This document shows positions 18,592 to 29,500 of a stretch of DNA of 64,000 bases, piece after piece; position 1 is the stretch's first letter, and every line of letters begins with the position of its first letter. The notes beneath the pieces are model-generated. The model saw only the letters and a list, made by a program, of their open reading frames with translations. It had not been told where the DNA came from and made no database searches. Source of the DNA: Plebeiibacterium marinum (GTDB taxonomy: Bacteria; Bacteroidota; Bacteroidia; Bacteroidales; Marinilabiliaceae); the NCBI RefSeq assembly GCF_026013615.1, contig NZ_JAPDPI010000010.1:62001-126000 (forward strand), read 5' to 3'. Made by a program: the position numbers and the translations under genes.

Positions 18592-19800
18592 TTATTGTTT
18601 GTTAAGTCGAATCATTAAAACATCATGTTGTCCAATTCTTGCATTGAGTGGAGTTGATGTATCACCCAAATCTTTATTATTGAACAAGTCCTGAATTTGA
18701 TAAGTATTATATTTTAACTTAGCAAATTTCTGGCTAACGTCATCTCCTATATCATGTTTCAACCAGTCAAAATACAGCTTCACCTCTTTATCATTCATAT
18801 TAACAAAAACAATAGCCCAGTCTCCATTTATCAATGGTTTAATCCATGTTTCGATACCATACTCATCACTAAAGCGAAATCCTTGGATCCCTAAACTATC
18901 CTGATTAACAGCAACCACACCTTCATTTGATAATGTTTCAATTGTTTTAGGCGTAGCACTACGAATATCATTACCCATAATTAGAGGAGAAGCCAATATA
19001 GACCACATTGCAAAATGACTGCGATTTTCGGCATCTGTCAAATCGTTGCCTACTTCCATCATATCCAAATCATTCCAATGTCCTGGTCCTGCATACTTAC
19101 GAATATCCGTACGCATATTAATAATTTTCCAAATCCCCCAAGAAGACCAGGATCCATGTCCTACTTCACAATTCCAACAGTTAATGATATCACCACTAAC
19201 ACGCCACAAGTGGCCTATTTCTTTACCCCATTTCCAAGGATTACTATCTCCCCATTCACAAATACTAAATACAATTGGCCTTCCTGTTGCATACAATGCA
19301 TCCCTCATGGTTAAATAAGCTCCTTCTGCATTAAGTTTTTCAGTGTTACACCAATCATATTTTAGAAAGTCAACACCCCAATCTGCATAAGTTTGAGCAT
19401 CAATATATTCATAACCTCTACTCCCCGGATAACCTGCACATGTTTTAAAGCCTGCACAATTATAAATTCCAAATTTTAACCCTTTTGAATGAATATAATC
19501 TCCTAGTGCTTTCATTCCATTAGGAAATTTAATTGTATCTCCATATAATCTCCCATTTTCATCACGTTCCATGGCCATCCATCCGTCATCCAATACGAGA
19601 TATTCATATCCTGCATCTCGTAAACCTCTCTCTACCATAGCATCTGCAATTCCCTTAATCAACTCTTCATTGATATCACAACCAAAAGTATTCCAGCTAT
19701 TCCATCCCATAGGAGGTGTTAAAGCTAAATTTTCAGATTTTTGCCCATTAACTAAAGAAATAGCAAAAACCATTAGACTTAAAATCAATAATCTCTTCAT
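18592..19800 (-). CDS. GH27 alpha-galactosidase (PUL A)
   Basis: Removes alpha-1,6-galactose side chains from galactomannan. A signal peptide without lipobox (~1-19, ends VNGQ) suggests the periplasm. The GH27 barrel begins LTPPMGWNSWNTFGC. The nucleophile Asp is ~149 in FLKYDWCN and the acid/base Asp ~204 in WRVSGDI; GPGHWNDLDMMEVGN is also conserved. A C-terminal Ig-like domain follows from ~315. The length, 402 aa, is normal. It is strikingly similar to the GH27 at 37049-38269, with most positions identical by eye, so the pair is a duplication shared by the two mannan PULs. It lies 177 bp after the upstream GH26. Confidence 0.95.
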   Translation of the reverse strand: MKRLLILSLMVFAISLVNGQKSENLALTPPMGWNSWNTFGCDINEELIKGIADAMVERGLRDAGYEYLVLDDGWMAMERDENGRLYGDTIKFPNGMKALGDYIHSKGLKFGIYNCAGFKTCAGYPGSRGYEYIDAQTYADWGVDFLKYDWCNTEKLNAEGAYLTMRDALYATGRPIVFSICEWGDSNPWKWGKEIGHLWRVSGDIINCWNCEVGHGSWSSWGIWKIINMRTDIRKYAGPGHWNDLDMMEVGNDLTDAENRSHFAMWSILASPLIMGNDIRSATPKTIETLSNEGVVAVNQDSLGIQGFRFSDEYGIETWIKPLINGDWAIVFVNMNDKEVKLYFDWLKHDIGDDVSQKFAKLKYNTYQIQDLFNNKDLGDTSTPLNARIGQHDVLMIRLNKQ

Positions 19801-19977
19801 TTTTAAAATTTAATTTTTGTAAAACCATTTACACATAACGCAACTAGGATATTAGCCACGTTTGTCAATTATACTATTCTAACATTAAAAATTCTTATTC
19901 TCGTTTGCTCCCTTTTAAATATGACCATTTGTAGATAACCTGACACAGTTATTGTTTTATTATAAAAAACTCGATTT

Positions 19978-21348
19978 TTACTTCAAATCAGGCATCTCAT
20001 CACGTGTAATAACAAAATCGGAATTTATAGCATCAGCCCACCAATCAGAATTTGCATGCTCATGATCAGGAGATGTAAATGTATTAGAATGAACATCGTT
20101 GGTTCTGTTATAATCGTACCATGGCATAAAATAAGACCATTTAGCTCCATCTGACCATTGGCTAGTTATTCTTGACACATTCCCCATCTCACTCAATGTC
20201 ACCATCTTGTTAGGATAAATTTCTTGTATCATCTCAAACTGTTCTACAAAATAGGTTGTTGTATTATTCCCATAAATATCTCTACCTATAATATCTACAT
20301 ATTTATCACCAGGGTAGTAATCTGCATCCTTAGTTTGTGTAGTCCAAACCCAAATAAGGTTATTTAATCCTTGCGACTCAAAATATTCGAACATATAAAT
20401 CCATAAAAGCTTATACACATCTCCTCCTGCATCTCCCCACCAAAACCATGCAGAGCCACCATTATACTCATATTTATTTCCAGATGCTTCATGAAAGGGG
20501 CGCCAAAGCACAGGAATATTTTTATTTTTAAGTAACTTCAAATAATTAGCTAGTTTTTCGAGGTCTTGTTTTGCTACTTGATTCTCCCAAGTCCCTTCAA
20601 TCAAAACATTAGAAGTTCTAAATGTGGTTTCATCGGGTTTATATGTATATTCTGTTGAACCTTCATACTTTGGAACAACCCAATGCCAGGAAGCTCCTAT
20701 CAAACCATTATTAATCCACCACTCTTCAACAAAATCAGTTTTAGAATAATCAATCCAATTGGCAGGTGAATATGGTAAATGGCCATAATCAAAATTAGCT
20801 ATCACCGGATATTTACCTGTGTGATATTTAACCCATTCAGCTTCATTAAGATTCCATGCTCCACATGCTTGTGTTGCAGACAAACAATTAACACCATAAT
20901 TATCGATAAGAAAATTATAAACATTAACAGCCTCTTTTGATGAATTTTCTCCAACTAAATTGGGATTAATTGTAGTTTCAATAAGATCCTTTGTTGTAAA
21001 CACAATCTTCAATTCTTCTTCAAGCGGGACATTATTGGTGTTTACCAAAGATCCTGCAGGGACTATTATAGTATATGTGGTACTCCCGGATAATTCTGTT
21101 GTAAAAAGTAATTTTGTAAACGAAGTTTCTACTTCAACATCAATATCATTTATGGTTATTCCATGGTTGGGTATGAGTGATATCACCTCATCAAAAACAA
21201 TTTCTATAGAAGTTGTAACAGCTACATCTGTAGCATTATTATCTGGAATACTTGATTTAAAATTTGGAGCTAACCTTTCAACATCTTCACTTTTTGTGCA
21301 AGCCATTAGATACACTAATAGCAAGCAGCTAAATATCATTCTACTCAT
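19978..21348 (-). CDS. GH26 endo-mannanase lipoprotein with N-terminal Ig-like domain
   Basis: Lipobox Cys at ~17 (VYLMACTKS), so it is probably surface- or outer-membrane-anchored. Residues ~28-118 form an SbsA/Big_5-like Ig domain (SSIPDNNATDVAVTTSIEIVF), a common spacer that holds enzymes off the membrane. The GH26 barrel spans ~130-456. The acid/base Glu is ~287 in WRPFHEASG and the nucleophile Glu ~387 in TLSEMGNVS. The sequence SAWFWWGDAGGD follows the acid/base with an insert, unlike the exo-type pair. It is the first enzyme gene after the two surface glycan-binding proteins, past a strong hairpin. An endo-acting surface mannanase is inferred from this position and from the wide differences from the mannobiohydrolase type. 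Confidence 0.92.
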   Translation of the reverse strand: MSRMIFSCLLLVYLMACTKSEDVERLAPNFKSSIPDNNATDVAVTTSIEIVFDEVISLIPNHGITINDIDVEVETSFTKLLFTTELSGSTTYTIIVPAGSLVNTNNVPLEEELKIVFTTKDLIETTINPNLVGENSSKEAVNVYNFLIDNYGVNCLSATQACGAWNLNEAEWVKYHTGKYPVIANFDYGHLPYSPANWIDYSKTDFVEEWWINNGLIGASWHWVVPKYEGSTEYTYKPDETTFRTSNVLIEGTWENQVAKQDLEKLANYLKLLKNKNIPVLWRPFHEASGNKYEYNGGSAWFWWGDAGGDVYKLLWIYMFEYFESQGLNNLIWVWTTQTKDADYYPGDKYVDIIGRDIYGNNTTTYFVEQFEMIQEIYPNKMVTLSEMGNVSRITSQWSDGAKWSYFMPWYDYNRTNDVHSNTFTSPDHEHANSDWWADAINSDFVITRDEMPDLK

Positions 21349-21431
21349 AACTAATCATTTATCCTTTCCCTTATTCACCTGATTTATTAATGGATATGCC
21401 TATATAAATAAGGCATCCTTAGAGCGTATTT

Positions 21432-21464
21432 TCAACAGAGTTGTTTGCAAAACAACTCTGTTGA
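21432..21464 (-). terminator. Strong hairpin between binding-protein and enzyme genes of PUL A
   Basis: TCAACAGAGTTGTTT (21432-21446) and AAACAACTCTGTTGA (21450-21464) form a perfect 15-bp stem with a 3-nt loop, 21 bp past the stop of the six-TIG lipoprotein. No U tract follows on the minus strand. A role as a 3' stabiliser or partial terminator that lets the SusCD/SGBP part be expressed above the enzyme part is inferred. Confidence 0.7.
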
Positions 21465-21484
21465 TTCATTTCAATTATTAAATA

Positions 21485-23584
21485 TTACTTAGGGTCAAAA
21501 CGAAGATTATCGATACTAATACCTCCAGGGATTGGACCTCCATACATACCGTTCGTTCCACTTGAAAGATCAAGAGTTCCTGATAAATTAAGTTGAGCCG
21601 CATCAACAGAAACTGTTATCCAATTTCCGTTTGTGGTTGAAGGGAATAGTCCAGAACCGAACCAATTCCAACTATCTCCTAATACAAATTGCATTGCTGC
21701 ATTATCAGCACCAGTTACTCCCTCCTCTATTCTTATATCTAATTTAATCATGTAATTTTCAACATTATTAATTATTGGCCCGGGAGCACCACTAGATTGA
21801 TGATTACAGTTCATTAACCAGCCATCACCTATAGTTGCATCAACATGCAGATAAGTATTCCCACCTTCTTCAACAATAGAAGTATTACCACTCCATGAAT
21901 TATCCCAATAACCATTATGGTCACCATGTGGCTCATAATCCATAACCATAATTGTTTCTGAAGTTATTGGATCTGTACCCCCAATAAATAATTCAGGCAA
22001 TAGGCCTTCTTCACCTTCATAGGTTATCATTTTTATCTGACCAAATCCTGTTGTAACATCAACCGGCACATAAACTTCAATCTGAGAATCTGTTTTAATG
22101 CCATACTCAGTTGCAGAAATCTCTTCTGGAAATACCAGCTCTTTAATCAACCCCAAATTAGTACCTCTAATAGTAAGGATTTCTCCTGGAGTAGCTTTAT
22201 TTTCCCCATAGGAATCAAAATTCGGTAGGTTCTGAAGAATCTCAATTTCCGTACCTGAAATAACTTCTACCCCATTTATTGCTACTAAAGTTATAACACC
22301 AGTCTCTGCTCCAACAGGAATAGTAACATTCAACTCTGTTGGCAATTGTTGATTTATTACTCCTTCAACGTCACCGGAAAACAATACTTTATCGACTACA
22401 TCAAGGTTATTTCCTGTAATTACAATACTAGTATTAGGTTTTGTTGAAATTGGAGCAAACTCGGTGAATGATGGAGATACTATTGTAATATTTCCACCTG
22501 AAACCAATTTTGAGGAATTTGTAATAAATACAACTTCTCCAGAAACAGCAGCATCAGGTACAACAACCGTTAATTGCGTAGATGAACTGCCATCACCTAT
22601 ACTACCTTCAACACCATCTGCAAAAACAACAGTATTTATCAGGTCCAAATCCTCCCCTGAAACAGTTAATATTTCTCCATTTTTTATCGTAGATGGGGAT
22701 ACACTAAGTGTAGGCATAACTAGATTAAGAACCTCTTCCGAAGTAACTGTAACTCCAGAGGCAAGTCCAAGTAGTAATTTGCCATCCTGAGCATCCATAG
22801 GAACACTTACTTTTATAGAAGTTCCATTTACTTCAGTAAACTCCTGTGTCTGAACACCTCCCCCAAAAGTAATGCTTGTTACCAAATCTAAATTTGTCCC
22901 TGTAAAGTTCAACTCATTACCTGGTTTAACAGGATTGGGCGTTAAACCTCTAAAAGTTGGAATAATTACCTCTAATTCCGATTCTGCATAAATAATTATT
23001 GGATCTTCAGCCCCGTTAGAAATTGCCATTTTTCCTGTTTGGGCTTCCTTAGGAACAACAAGAGTAATTTCCTTACGTGACTTTGAGGTAAACATGGCAC
23101 TATCAACGGTTACTCTATCTGTAAAAATGACCTCTCCAACAAGGTTAAGGTAATCTCCGCTTAATGTTAACACAGCGCCCGGTTTTATAGTAGTTGGAGA
23201 AAATGATTCAATAGAGATTGGTTCATAGTAACCAATCGGTGTTTTTGTAGTAATCACGTTCTCTCCTGCTAACAATTGTACATATCCTTCCTCGGCATCT
23301 TGAGGCACTATTAATTTAATTCCGTTTTTTGATTGTGATACAAATTCAGAACTTGTAATTTCCAAATCTCCAGGTATAATTACAGCATCTACCTGATCCA
23401 AATTTTCACCAATAAAACGCAACTCGGCTCCCCTGGCTATAGGCATTGGCCCATAACTGCTTAGAATTACTTCATCAATACCGTTATTATCATCTTTTTC
23501 ACATGACGACAATACCATACACAGTGCTGTAACAGCAAACAAAAATGATAGTAATGTTGTTTTTATATATTCTTTTAATTGCAT
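21485..23584 (-). CDS. Surface glycan-binding lipoprotein with six TIG/IPT domains (PUL A)
   Basis: Non-catalytic cell-surface protein expected to capture mannan for the SusCD pair. Lipobox Cys at ~28 (VLSSCEKDD). Six consecutive IPT/TIG Ig-like domains of ~80 residues follow (~42-535), each with a KPGxxLxxxGxNLDxV-type start, for example KPGAVLTLSGDYLNLV and KPGNELNFTGTNLDLV. The last ~150 residues form a beta-sandwich rich in Trp (GDSWNWFGSG) ending ISIDNLRFDPK, the same kind of end as its neighbour, and this is the probable glycan-binding domain. The TIG repeats would act as a long stalk. It lies 21 bp after the 413-aa SGBP, so it is co-transcribed. Binding to mannan is inferred from context. 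Confidence 0.88.
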   Translation of the reverse strand: MQLKEYIKTTLLSFLFAVTALCMVLSSCEKDDNNGIDEVILSSYGPMPIARGAELRFIGENLDQVDAVIIPGDLEITSSEFVSQSKNGIKLIVPQDAEEGYVQLLAGENVITTKTPIGYYEPISIESFSPTTIKPGAVLTLSGDYLNLVGEVIFTDRVTVDSAMFTSKSRKEITLVVPKEAQTGKMAISNGAEDPIIIYAESELEVIIPTFRGLTPNPVKPGNELNFTGTNLDLVTSITFGGGVQTQEFTEVNGTSIKVSVPMDAQDGKLLLGLASGVTVTSEEVLNLVMPTLSVSPSTIKNGEILTVSGEDLDLINTVVFADGVEGSIGDGSSSTQLTVVVPDAAVSGEVVFITNSSKLVSGGNITIVSPSFTEFAPISTKPNTSIVITGNNLDVVDKVLFSGDVEGVINQQLPTELNVTIPVGAETGVITLVAINGVEVISGTEIEILQNLPNFDSYGENKATPGEILTIRGTNLGLIKELVFPEEISATEYGIKTDSQIEVYVPVDVTTGFGQIKMITYEGEEGLLPELFIGGTDPITSETIMVMDYEPHGDHNGYWDNSWSGNTSIVEEGGNTYLHVDATIGDGWLMNCNHQSSGAPGPIINNVENYMIKLDIRIEEGVTGADNAAMQFVLGDSWNWFGSGLFPSTTNGNWITVSVDAAQLNLSGTLDLSSGTNGMYGGPIPGGISIDNLRFDPK

Positions 23585-23605
23585 ATCTAATTGTTTTAAA
23601 TATTA

Positions 23606-24847
23606 CTACATTGGTACGATACGAATGTTATCAATACATATATGCACCCTACAATCTTCTCCTTCAACGCCACCATGATATACGAAAAAGGTTAATCCGC
23701 CAAGCATATCGTTTGTTATATTAGCTCCAGCATCTTTACCATCATGATAATAGTGAAATTCTGACATTGGAATTGAAACGGTTACCCAACCATCTGTCTG
23801 GTAACTGCCTGTCAACACCCAAGGATTCCATAATCCACGCATCGTAACATTGTCAGCAATAAAGGCATTTGTTCCACTAACTTCGTAAGGTGTAAAAATC
23901 ATTTGAAGTGCAGAAGCTTTCCATTCTTCTAAAACATTGCACTCAAACTTTAATACTGCGTTATTTAGATCTCCTTCATAAAAAGGATCTTCAGATCTTC
24001 CATTGGAGGCGTTCCATAAATTAAAACTGAAATTGTCCTCGTTCCATGTTCCCCCAATTGAACCAGCCATATCTCCCTCAAAACGTATATAATTACCATT
24101 TATACCTTCCGGTTCAGTATTGGCAATATTTCCAGAACGCCATCCTCCTGCAGCATCTAATTCATCCCAATCCAGGATATAATTGCGATCATCACGAAAA
24201 TAAAAAGTCGAAAGACCAGATCCATATATTGTCTTAACGGTAAGAGGACCAACTCCAGCACCAGAAGGTACAGTTACAGTAATCTCATCATAGTTTTCGC
24301 TTACATTTAGGACTTCTCCTTCCTGATTTCCCGGAAAAAATACACGAAGAGGAACATTTTCATCATTAATAAAATAATTTCCTTTAATAACAGCCTGTTC
24401 TCCATCCGCAATAAATTCACATACCATTGACTTAGGCGCTGGAGGAGGAACTACCACATTGAAATCATATTTTATAGTATCCGTTCCTGCAACCATAAAT
24501 ATTTTATTGGACACTTCTTCCGGTATCTCATTAGGAATAGTAACAAACATTGAGTTTGATGTAATAAAACTTGTATTTAAATAAGCCTGTTTATCATTAA
24601 ACCATACCTCACTAATACTTGTCAAGTTTTCACCTATTAAGGCAATGGTTGAATTTAATGATGCACTTACAATCAATGAATCTGATTTATCAGGATCTGC
24701 AACTCGTATATAATCAATACCAGGAGTCCCATCTGTTATTTCATACTCATGTGGATACTCCTCGCAGGCATTAAAAAGTAATCCTACTAAAACAACCATA
24801 ATTACAAGGAATAAACCATGTTTTCTATTTCTATTATATGCTATCAT
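23606..24847 (-). CDS. Surface glycan-binding lipoprotein with TIG domain (PUL A)
   Basis: Lipobox Cys at ~28 (LLFNACEEY). Two TIG/IPT-like Ig domains (~42-215) precede a C-terminal ~190-residue beta-sandwich (from YILDWDELD) ending CIDNIRIVPM, which resembles the glycan-binding domain of SusE-positioned SGBPs in Bacteroidota (the SGBP-B type). Trp and Tyr residues in that domain (GGTWNEDNF, RGLWNPWVL, FHYYHDG) are candidate sugar-stacking sites. It lies 20 bp after SusD and 21 bp before the six-TIG protein. Non-catalytic mannan binding at the surface is inferred from its place. Confidence 0.88.
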   Translation of the reverse strand: MIAYNRNRKHGLFLVIMVVLVGLLFNACEEYPHEYEITDGTPGIDYIRVADPDKSDSLIVSASLNSTIALIGENLTSISEVWFNDKQAYLNTSFITSNSMFVTIPNEIPEEVSNKIFMVAGTDTIKYDFNVVVPPPAPKSMVCEFIADGEQAVIKGNYFINDENVPLRVFFPGNQEGEVLNVSENYDEITVTVPSGAGVGPLTVKTIYGSGLSTFYFRDDRNYILDWDELDAAGGWRSGNIANTEPEGINGNYIRFEGDMAGSIGGTWNEDNFSFNLWNASNGRSEDPFYEGDLNNAVLKFECNVLEEWKASALQMIFTPYEVSGTNAFIADNVTMRGLWNPWVLTGSYQTDGWVTVSIPMSEFHYYHDGKDAGANITNDMLGGLTFFVYHGGVEGEDCRVHICIDNIRIVPM

Positions 24848-24867
24848 ATTAAACTTCTTTAAGAAAA

Positions 24868-26568
24868 TTAATTATAACCGATTGAACCAAAGTCAAAACT
24901 TATAGGATCATCCATTAAACCTGGGTTTAATGATAAGTCTACTTCTGGGAAAGGAATGCTAAAATCTTCATCTGTTAAACCTGTAACCTTATGACTTTGA
25001 ATTTCAAGACCCGAATTATCATTATGCAAATAAAAATTGTCTAGCCCTAACCAAGTACCTCTTTCCTGAGCTACAATAATGCTTTTAGCAACTTCTGGTT
25101 TGTAATAATGTAATCTTACCAAATCATACCATCGGTCTCCTTCAAAAGCAAATTCCAAACGCCTTTCTTTATATATATCTTCAAAAGTGATACTTGATAC
25201 ATCTTCATGGTTTCCTTTAAGAGCTCGGGCGCGTACAGCGTTAAATGCAGATAAAGCTGAGGCATCATTTGTTGATGTTCCATTCCCTAAGACAGCTTCT
25301 GCATAGATTAAATATACATCCGACAATCTTAACAAATGAGTACTTAATGGCGTGTGCATCCCATCCAATGTTTCATAACCTTGAGCCTTTGCGTCTGCCA
25401 AACGCCCTACAATATGTTTTGCACAATTAGATCCTGTACCACTGACAAAACTGAGTGATCCACCATAAATTCCATCAGATGAATTATCCCAATTATATAT
25501 AAAACCTCCTTTATCTGTCCAGAAGTAATCATAGGTATCACCAACCATCATCATTGTAGCCTTTCTGCGTACATCATAATAATTTCTAGATAGTTTATCT
25601 GCACTTTCACCAAAAGCTGCTTGCAAATCAATTGTTGGATAAACGTAGTTTCCCCATGATCCCACTGCATCTGAGAAGTTTGACAAGGATAAATCTGATT
25701 GAAGGGAATTCTGACTAGTCCATTGTTCCCCTACCGTCCAATGCCATGCCAGCAAGCTCTCATCTAAAAAATTACCTTTAAGTTGGAATATCTCTTCATA
25801 AACAGGATGTAAATTCCTTCCACTTTTTTCAATAACTATTTTTGCATATTTAGCTGCCTCAGATAAGTCACTCTCATTACGGGTACCGCTCATTCCATAC
25901 CCTGATTTTGTTAGATATACCTTAGCTAATAATCCATATGCAGAATACTTATCAATTCGACCTGTCATATTGTCTTCAGGCAACAATTCAATTGCATCTT
26001 TAAGAATTAGAGTTATATATTTATAAACATCCTCAATATTATTGCGTTTCACTGTTGCCGAATTATTGTTAGCTATGGTTGTTGCATTATCATGAATAAT
26101 GGGAACGGCACCAAAGCAGCGGACTAAGAAAAAATAACTCATTGCTTTCCAAACCATTGCCTCTCCTTTGACTGTATTTTTTGCCTTACGAGTTACAGAA
26201 GCTCCAGATTTCAGATCTACATTTTGAATTACTCCATTACAGTAAGCATTGACTGCCCATAACGATGCTGAAACATTAGCAATTTGTTCATCAGAACTAT
26301 TCAGAGTAAAATTAGTATAACCATCTGCGCCATCAAAGACCAGATTTCCGGCCATAACTTCTCCAATTCTCATAAATCCTCGTTGAAAATCATACCATGG
26401 AGAATTATAGATTGGATTTACTGACTGAAACAATTGTTCATCATTCTGATAAAAACTGTCAATTGTATATGTATCCTCTGTTGGACGATCAAGAAAATCA
26501 TCACATGAAACAAATCCGATCGCAACGAGGAAAATCATTACTAAATTTTTTATTCCTTCTATTTTCAT
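24868..26568 (-). CDS. SusD/RagB family outer-membrane lipoprotein (PUL A)
   Basis: Partner of the SusC encoded 12 bp upstream. Lipobox Cys at ~22 (AIGFVSCDD). SusD motifs: FLDRPTEDTYT near the N-terminus, WKAMSYFFLVRCFGAVPII (~155), KERRLEFAFEGDRWYDLVR (~480) and a C-terminal SIPFPEVDLSLNPGL. The length, 566 aa, is at the upper end of the usual range. It would bind manno-oligosaccharides at the mouth of the transporter; the substrate is inferred from the GH26/GH27 enzymes of the locus. Confidence 0.95.
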   Translation of the reverse strand: MKIEGIKNLVMIFLVAIGFVSCDDFLDRPTEDTYTIDSFYQNDEQLFQSVNPIYNSPWYDFQRGFMRIGEVMAGNLVFDGADGYTNFTLNSSDEQIANVSASLWAVNAYCNGVIQNVDLKSGASVTRKAKNTVKGEAMVWKAMSYFFLVRCFGAVPIIHDNATTIANNNSATVKRNNIEDVYKYITLILKDAIELLPEDNMTGRIDKYSAYGLLAKVYLTKSGYGMSGTRNESDLSEAAKYAKIVIEKSGRNLHPVYEEIFQLKGNFLDESLLAWHWTVGEQWTSQNSLQSDLSLSNFSDAVGSWGNYVYPTIDLQAAFGESADKLSRNYYDVRRKATMMMVGDTYDYFWTDKGGFIYNWDNSSDGIYGGSLSFVSGTGSNCAKHIVGRLADAKAQGYETLDGMHTPLSTHLLRLSDVYLIYAEAVLGNGTSTNDASALSAFNAVRARALKGNHEDVSSITFEDIYKERRLEFAFEGDRWYDLVRLHYYKPEVAKSIIVAQERGTWLGLDNFYLHNDNSGLEIQSHKVTGLTDEDFSIPFPEVDLSLNPGLMDDPISFDFGSIGYN

Positions 26569-26580
26569 TACCGTAATTAA

Positions 26581-29500
26581 TTAAAATGAAACATTTAAAC
26601 CGAACGTAAATACCTGAGGTGAGGGATAACGGCCATTGTCCAACCCAAATACATTAGCACTTTGTGTACTAGCTCCTACTTCCGGATCGAAACCACTATA
26701 ATTTGTAAATGTGGCAAGATTCTCTATACTAGTATAAGCCCTTACATTACCAAGATGAATCCTTTTTGTAAGACTTTTAGGTAAAGTATATCCAAGTGTG
26801 ATATTTTTTATACGGATGAACGAACCATCCTCAACATAACGATCTGAAATTCTATCATTATCATTAGGATCCGTCACTACAGCTCTAGGCATATTCGTAT
26901 TAGAATTTGCAACTCTTACATTATTAACATCTTCCCACCAGTTTTCACCGTAAACACCATCTATTGGCTCTAATCTTGCCCTATCTCTTACTACACCTAA
27001 CTGGTTATTCCAAATACTCTTCATGTTCGATAAATTAATGGATGTATAGTTCATTACATCATTACCGTACATTCCATTAATAAAAACGCTCAAATCAAAG
27101 TTTTTATACGAGAATGTATTATTGAAACCAAACGTAAAATCAGGCATAGGAGATCCAATACTCGTGCGATCATAAGCATTAATAATTCCATCCGGTTTTC
27201 CATCAGGCCCACTGATATCTTTATATTTAATATCACCAACATAAGTAGTATTACCAAACATAAAGGATTCTCCATCTGTTGGATATCCTTCTGGTCGTGG
27301 ACTACTTTGAAGATCTTCCAAATCCTGATATATACCGTCAGTTACATAACCGTAGAAATTAAATAACGGATCGCCAATCTCAGTTAAGGAAACTACATCA
27401 TTCCATTGACCATATCCTTCAATATGTGCAGATGGAGAACCATCCAGTGCAATTAACTTATTACGATTAAATGATATTTGAAAATCTGTATCCCATACAA
27501 AACTACCTTTGAAATTATGGGTTGTTACTGATATTTCAAGTCCTTTATTATTGATTTCACCAAAGTTACCCCAAGGCGATTTCATTGCACTGGATACATT
27601 ACCTCTTGTTCCCATGTATGAAGGCAATTGGGATTCCATTAACATATCACTTGAGGTTTTATCATATACCTCGAATACCATATCAATAAAATGAAATAGT
27701 GATAAATCTAATCCAATATTAATTTGTTCTTGTTTCTCCCATTGGATAAATGGATTGGCAATATTTGACTGACGATAACCAGCTCCTAATCCCGTATCCA
27801 TTTTTGAGATGGATGCACCCCATAAATATCCTCCTATATTTTGATTTCCCACTTGTCCCCAACCAAAACGAAGTTTGGCATTCGTCATTACCGGTTCTGC
27901 CCATTCCATAAATGCTTCATTACTGAGCCTCCATGACCCGGCGAAGGAATTAAAACCTGCCCATCGATTTTTAGGCCCAAAATTAGATGAGCCATCTCTA
28001 CGATAGGTATAAGTAAACATATAACGTTCATCATAATTATAGGTTAAGCGACCGAAATATGAAGCATTGGCAGAACTTCCAAATCCATAACCAATTTGTG
28101 GAGTACCTCCACCAAGTTGTGGATTCTGAATATCATTACTTGGTAAGTTTGTATTATATACCCTTTGATATTCATAGGTACTCTCCCACATATCCTGACC
28201 TACCATTAAAGTTGCATTATGCTTTCCTAACTTCTTAGTATAAGTTAAGTAGTTCTTTATTTGCCAAAACACATTCTTATTAACTTGCGAACGCATTGAA
28301 TTTATAGGACGTTCCCAATTGCCATATACAATTCTTGGTCGAAATACCTCTGCTTTAGAATAATCTAAATTCATAGAACCTTCTGAATGCAACACAAGAT
28401 CTTTCATAATATTTGCATCAAAGAAAATTGTTCCTCCTAATGAATTTCTATACAAATAATTATCATCATCCATTGCCTTGCCAATTGCATTAGGCTGTGA
28501 GATCTGGCCTTCTCTAAAAATACTTGCATAACTTCCATCCAAATTGTAAATAGGCATATCCGGGGTGGTTTGAAGTGCAATTCGAATAATACCTGATTCA
28601 GAATCTGCCAACCCCAATCGTTCATCTGTTTGTGTATAATTTAAATTGACTCCCATTTTAAGCCAATCTTTAAGCTGTGTATCCAAATTTGTTCTAAAAG
28701 AAAAGCGTTCGAATTCGGTACCAATTATCGTACCCTCCTGATTCAAATATCCTCCTGATACGTAATAGCTTAACATCTCTCCACCACCCGAAATATTTAC
28801 CTGATGTTGCTGAACCGGTGCCAATTGGAAAATCGCTTCTTGCCAATCTGTGCCATGGCCCAATAATGTAGGATCCATATACTCCAACCTTTCATCACGC
28901 CCATTTGTTTCAGCAGCAACAGCATTGCTATATTCTGCAAATTCCTTCAAATTCATTATATCAATGCTTACAGCCTGCCTCTGAATACCATAAGAACCAT
29001 CATATTCGAATTTTGCATCACCTTTTTTACCTCTTTTAGTAGTAATAATGATGACTCCATTAGCACCTTGCGATCCATAAATGGCTGTAGCAGAAGCATC
29101 CTTTAGAATTTCCATCGACACAATATCACTTGGATTAATCTTTGATAAAGGAGATATTCCAGTTGTTGGCGAATTCCCTAACGCATCTCCGAGTCCCAAT
29201 TCACTGCCACTAGTTCTAGTATTAGTCATGGGTACACCGTCAATTACATACAAGGGCTCAGCTCCTGCATTAATTGTACTTTGACCTCGTACACGAATAC
29301 TTACAGCTCCACCTGGTTGTCCAGATGTAGATACAGCACTAACCCCTGCAGCACGCCCTTGCAAAGCCTGGTCTAAGTTGGCCATACCTGCTGATTTCAA
29401 TTTATCCGCGCTCAACGAAACTGAAGCCCCTGACAAATCACTCTTTTTCATTGTACCATAACCAACAACTACAACCTCATCCAATCCTGCAGTTTCCAAT

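Noticed and set aside
20960-21382. 140-codon open frame on the plus strand
   Set aside because: It is antisense to the N-terminal Ig region of a well-supported GH26 gene and has no family features.
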